Position numbers and translations under genes: made by a program
The notes under the pieces: model-generated
Told to the model about the DNA's origin: nothing
The model's input: only the letters and a program-made list of their open reading frames with translations
Databases searched by the model: none
Shown: piece after piece, positions 63,310-64,000 of the stretch
How positions within the stretch are numbered: position 1 is the stretch's first letter
Layout of the letters: each line of letters starts with the position of its first letter
Origin: Paraburkholderia sp. D15
GTDB taxonomy: Bacteria; Pseudomonadota; Gammaproteobacteria; Burkholderiales; Burkholderiaceae
DNA length: 64,000 nt
Assembly: GCF_029910215.1 (NCBI RefSeq)
Contig: NZ_CP110396.1
Location: 1,240,001-1,304,000 of the forward strand
Direction of reading: 5' to 3'

Positions 63310-64000
63310 ATTCAGACGAGTTGCTTTTCAAACTGGGCAATCTTGACCCCGACACTCCTTTGACTGCAAAAGATTTGATTGCAGTAATTGAAGCTCTGAA
63401 GCCCGTAAAAAGTGAGAAGCAAATTCGTGTTATGGACACCGATGCTGTTCTTTCAACTGAGCAAGTTGCAGACTGGATCGGTGAATCTGTTCATACACTC
63501 GAAAAGTGGCGAGTAACTGGAGGCGGCCCAAAATTCATTAAGAAGCCGAAAAATATTGGCTACAAGTCAAGCGAAGTGAAAAAGTGGCTCGACAATCTGA
63601 CTGTTTCAAGCACGGCAGAATTCAGGACGAAGATTCGTAAGCTCGAAGGTTTTATGTTCGCCTCTTCAACCCCTCTAATGATTTACGGAGACTTGCGAGT
63701 AGATTTTTTCGAGTCGCTTGCAATGAGCGAGGAGCCGGACGGCTTTCTTCTGGTCTCCAACGAATACTACGATTTGCCGCAAAATAATTTGACAGCATGG
63801 ATTGCCGATCAACTTCCTTATGTTTCCCTAGCAAAGCTTCTCGCTCAGGTGGAAGAGTTCATTGATCTTGGGGGTGATCTCAATCAGGTATCGGCACGAT
63901 TGATTGGGGACGAGTTGCAGACCTACACGACTGCACACGTGCTCGCCACCTATGAAGGTAATGACCCTGAGTTTCCTTCTTTCGCGACTGCCCTGCTTGC
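63306..64000 (+). CDS. HTH_17-like protein, coupled to the integrase, 3' truncated by the window
   Basis: The frame starts in the integrase stop and stays open to base 64000 (231 codons visible). STEQVADWIGESVHTLEKWRVTGGGPKFIKKPKN (in parts: STEQVADWIGESVHTLEKWR and GGGPKFIKKPKNIGYKSSEVKKWLD) is an excisionase/HTH_17-type helix-turn-helix. A less clear region follows. This size is too large for a simple excisionase; it may be a regulator of island excision or an island-specific HTH fusion. I do not recognise the rest. Confidence 0.75.
   Translation, partial: MNSDELLFKLGNLDPDTPLTAKDLIAVIEALKPVKSEKQIRVMDTDAVLSTEQVADWIGESVHTLEKWRVTGGGPKFIKKPKNIGYKSSEVKKWLDNLTVSSTAEFRTKIRKLEGFMFASSTPLMIYGDLRVDFFESLAMSEEPDGFLLVSNEYYDLPQNNLTAWIADQLPYVSLAKLLAQVEEFIDLGGDLNQVSARLIGDELQTYTTAHVLATYEGNDPEFPSFATALL

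Larger units (their letters stand above)
61712..64000 (+). mobile_element. Left end of a tRNA-associated genomic island (continues beyond window)
   Basis: The element starts at the tRNA 3' remnant and contains a repeat array, a P4-type integrase and a coupled HTH gene. Codons are visibly more A/T-rich than in the upstream genes. The right end and the second att copy are outside the window, so size and cargo are unknown. Confidence 0.75.

Noticed and set aside
1..64000. CRISPR array
   Set aside because: No set of regularly spaced direct repeats of CRISPR length was seen. The repeats at 61.7-61.9 kb are too short and irregular.

Overview
The window is high-GC chromosomal DNA that reads as a Burkholderiales genome, most likely Paraburkholderia or a close relative. 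The support is indirect: a Burkholderia-type porin, a DUF4148 secreted protein, a PcaQ/pcaHG locus, an orphan H-NS-like protein, and many MarR, LysR, GlxA and TetR regulators beside small catabolic or efflux units. No rRNA or replication origin is visible. The first gene is cut by the left edge and the last by the right edge.

Layout. 1-1.4 kb: C-terminal part of a hybrid sensor kinase. 1.5-6.8 kb: marR and an aromatic-acid-type efflux operon (FUSC, DUF1656, HlyD, outer-membrane factor). 6.9-9.35 kb: exported alpha/beta hydrolase and a degenerate HD-GYP/LuxR regulator. 9.4-16.3 kb: a divergent polyamine/membrane cluster (speD, small Gly/Ser protein, DUF4178, SPFH, DUF350; then a membrane spermidine-synthase-like protein and a Tat lipoprotein flavin oxidase). 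16.4-18.4 kb: small ORF, XRE protein, and a MerR/methyltransferase pair with a clear MerR-type operator. 18.4-26.4 kb: xylose module xylAFGH, divergent xylR, and an aldose epimerase. 26.6-29.3 kb: DUF4148 protein, a PotF-like binding protein and a cupin. 29.4-31.7 kb: a 768-aa effector-like protein. 31.8-40.9 kb: small regulator/enzyme pairs (LysR/tautomerase; HTH/hydrolase/DUF4180; GlxA/DJ-1; 2OG oxygenase; TetR/GST; Fis-annotated protein; XRE-cupin). 40.9-50 kb: amino-acid and aromatic catabolism (hglS plus a D-2-hydroxyglutarate dehydrogenase-like protein, HPPD, pcaQ/pcaHG). 50-60 kb: PBP7-like peptidase, H-NS-like protein, LysE, cold-shock protein, acyl-CoA synthetase with a divergent Crp/Fnr regulator, chemoreceptor, IS fragment, porin.

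From about 61.65 kb the character changes. A CAU-anticodon tRNA 3' portion with no matching 5' half is followed by an array of short repeats, a tyrosine integrase and an overlapping HTH gene with more A/T-rich codons. I read this as the left end of a genomic island that continues past the window.

The best candidates for under-described biology are the polyamine/SPFH/DUF350/DUF4178 cluster (9.4-16.3 kb), the effector-like protein with repeated TQT-type motifs (29.4-31.7 kb) and the island attachment region (61.65-61.9 kb). All functional calls come from reading motifs by eye. No database search was run.
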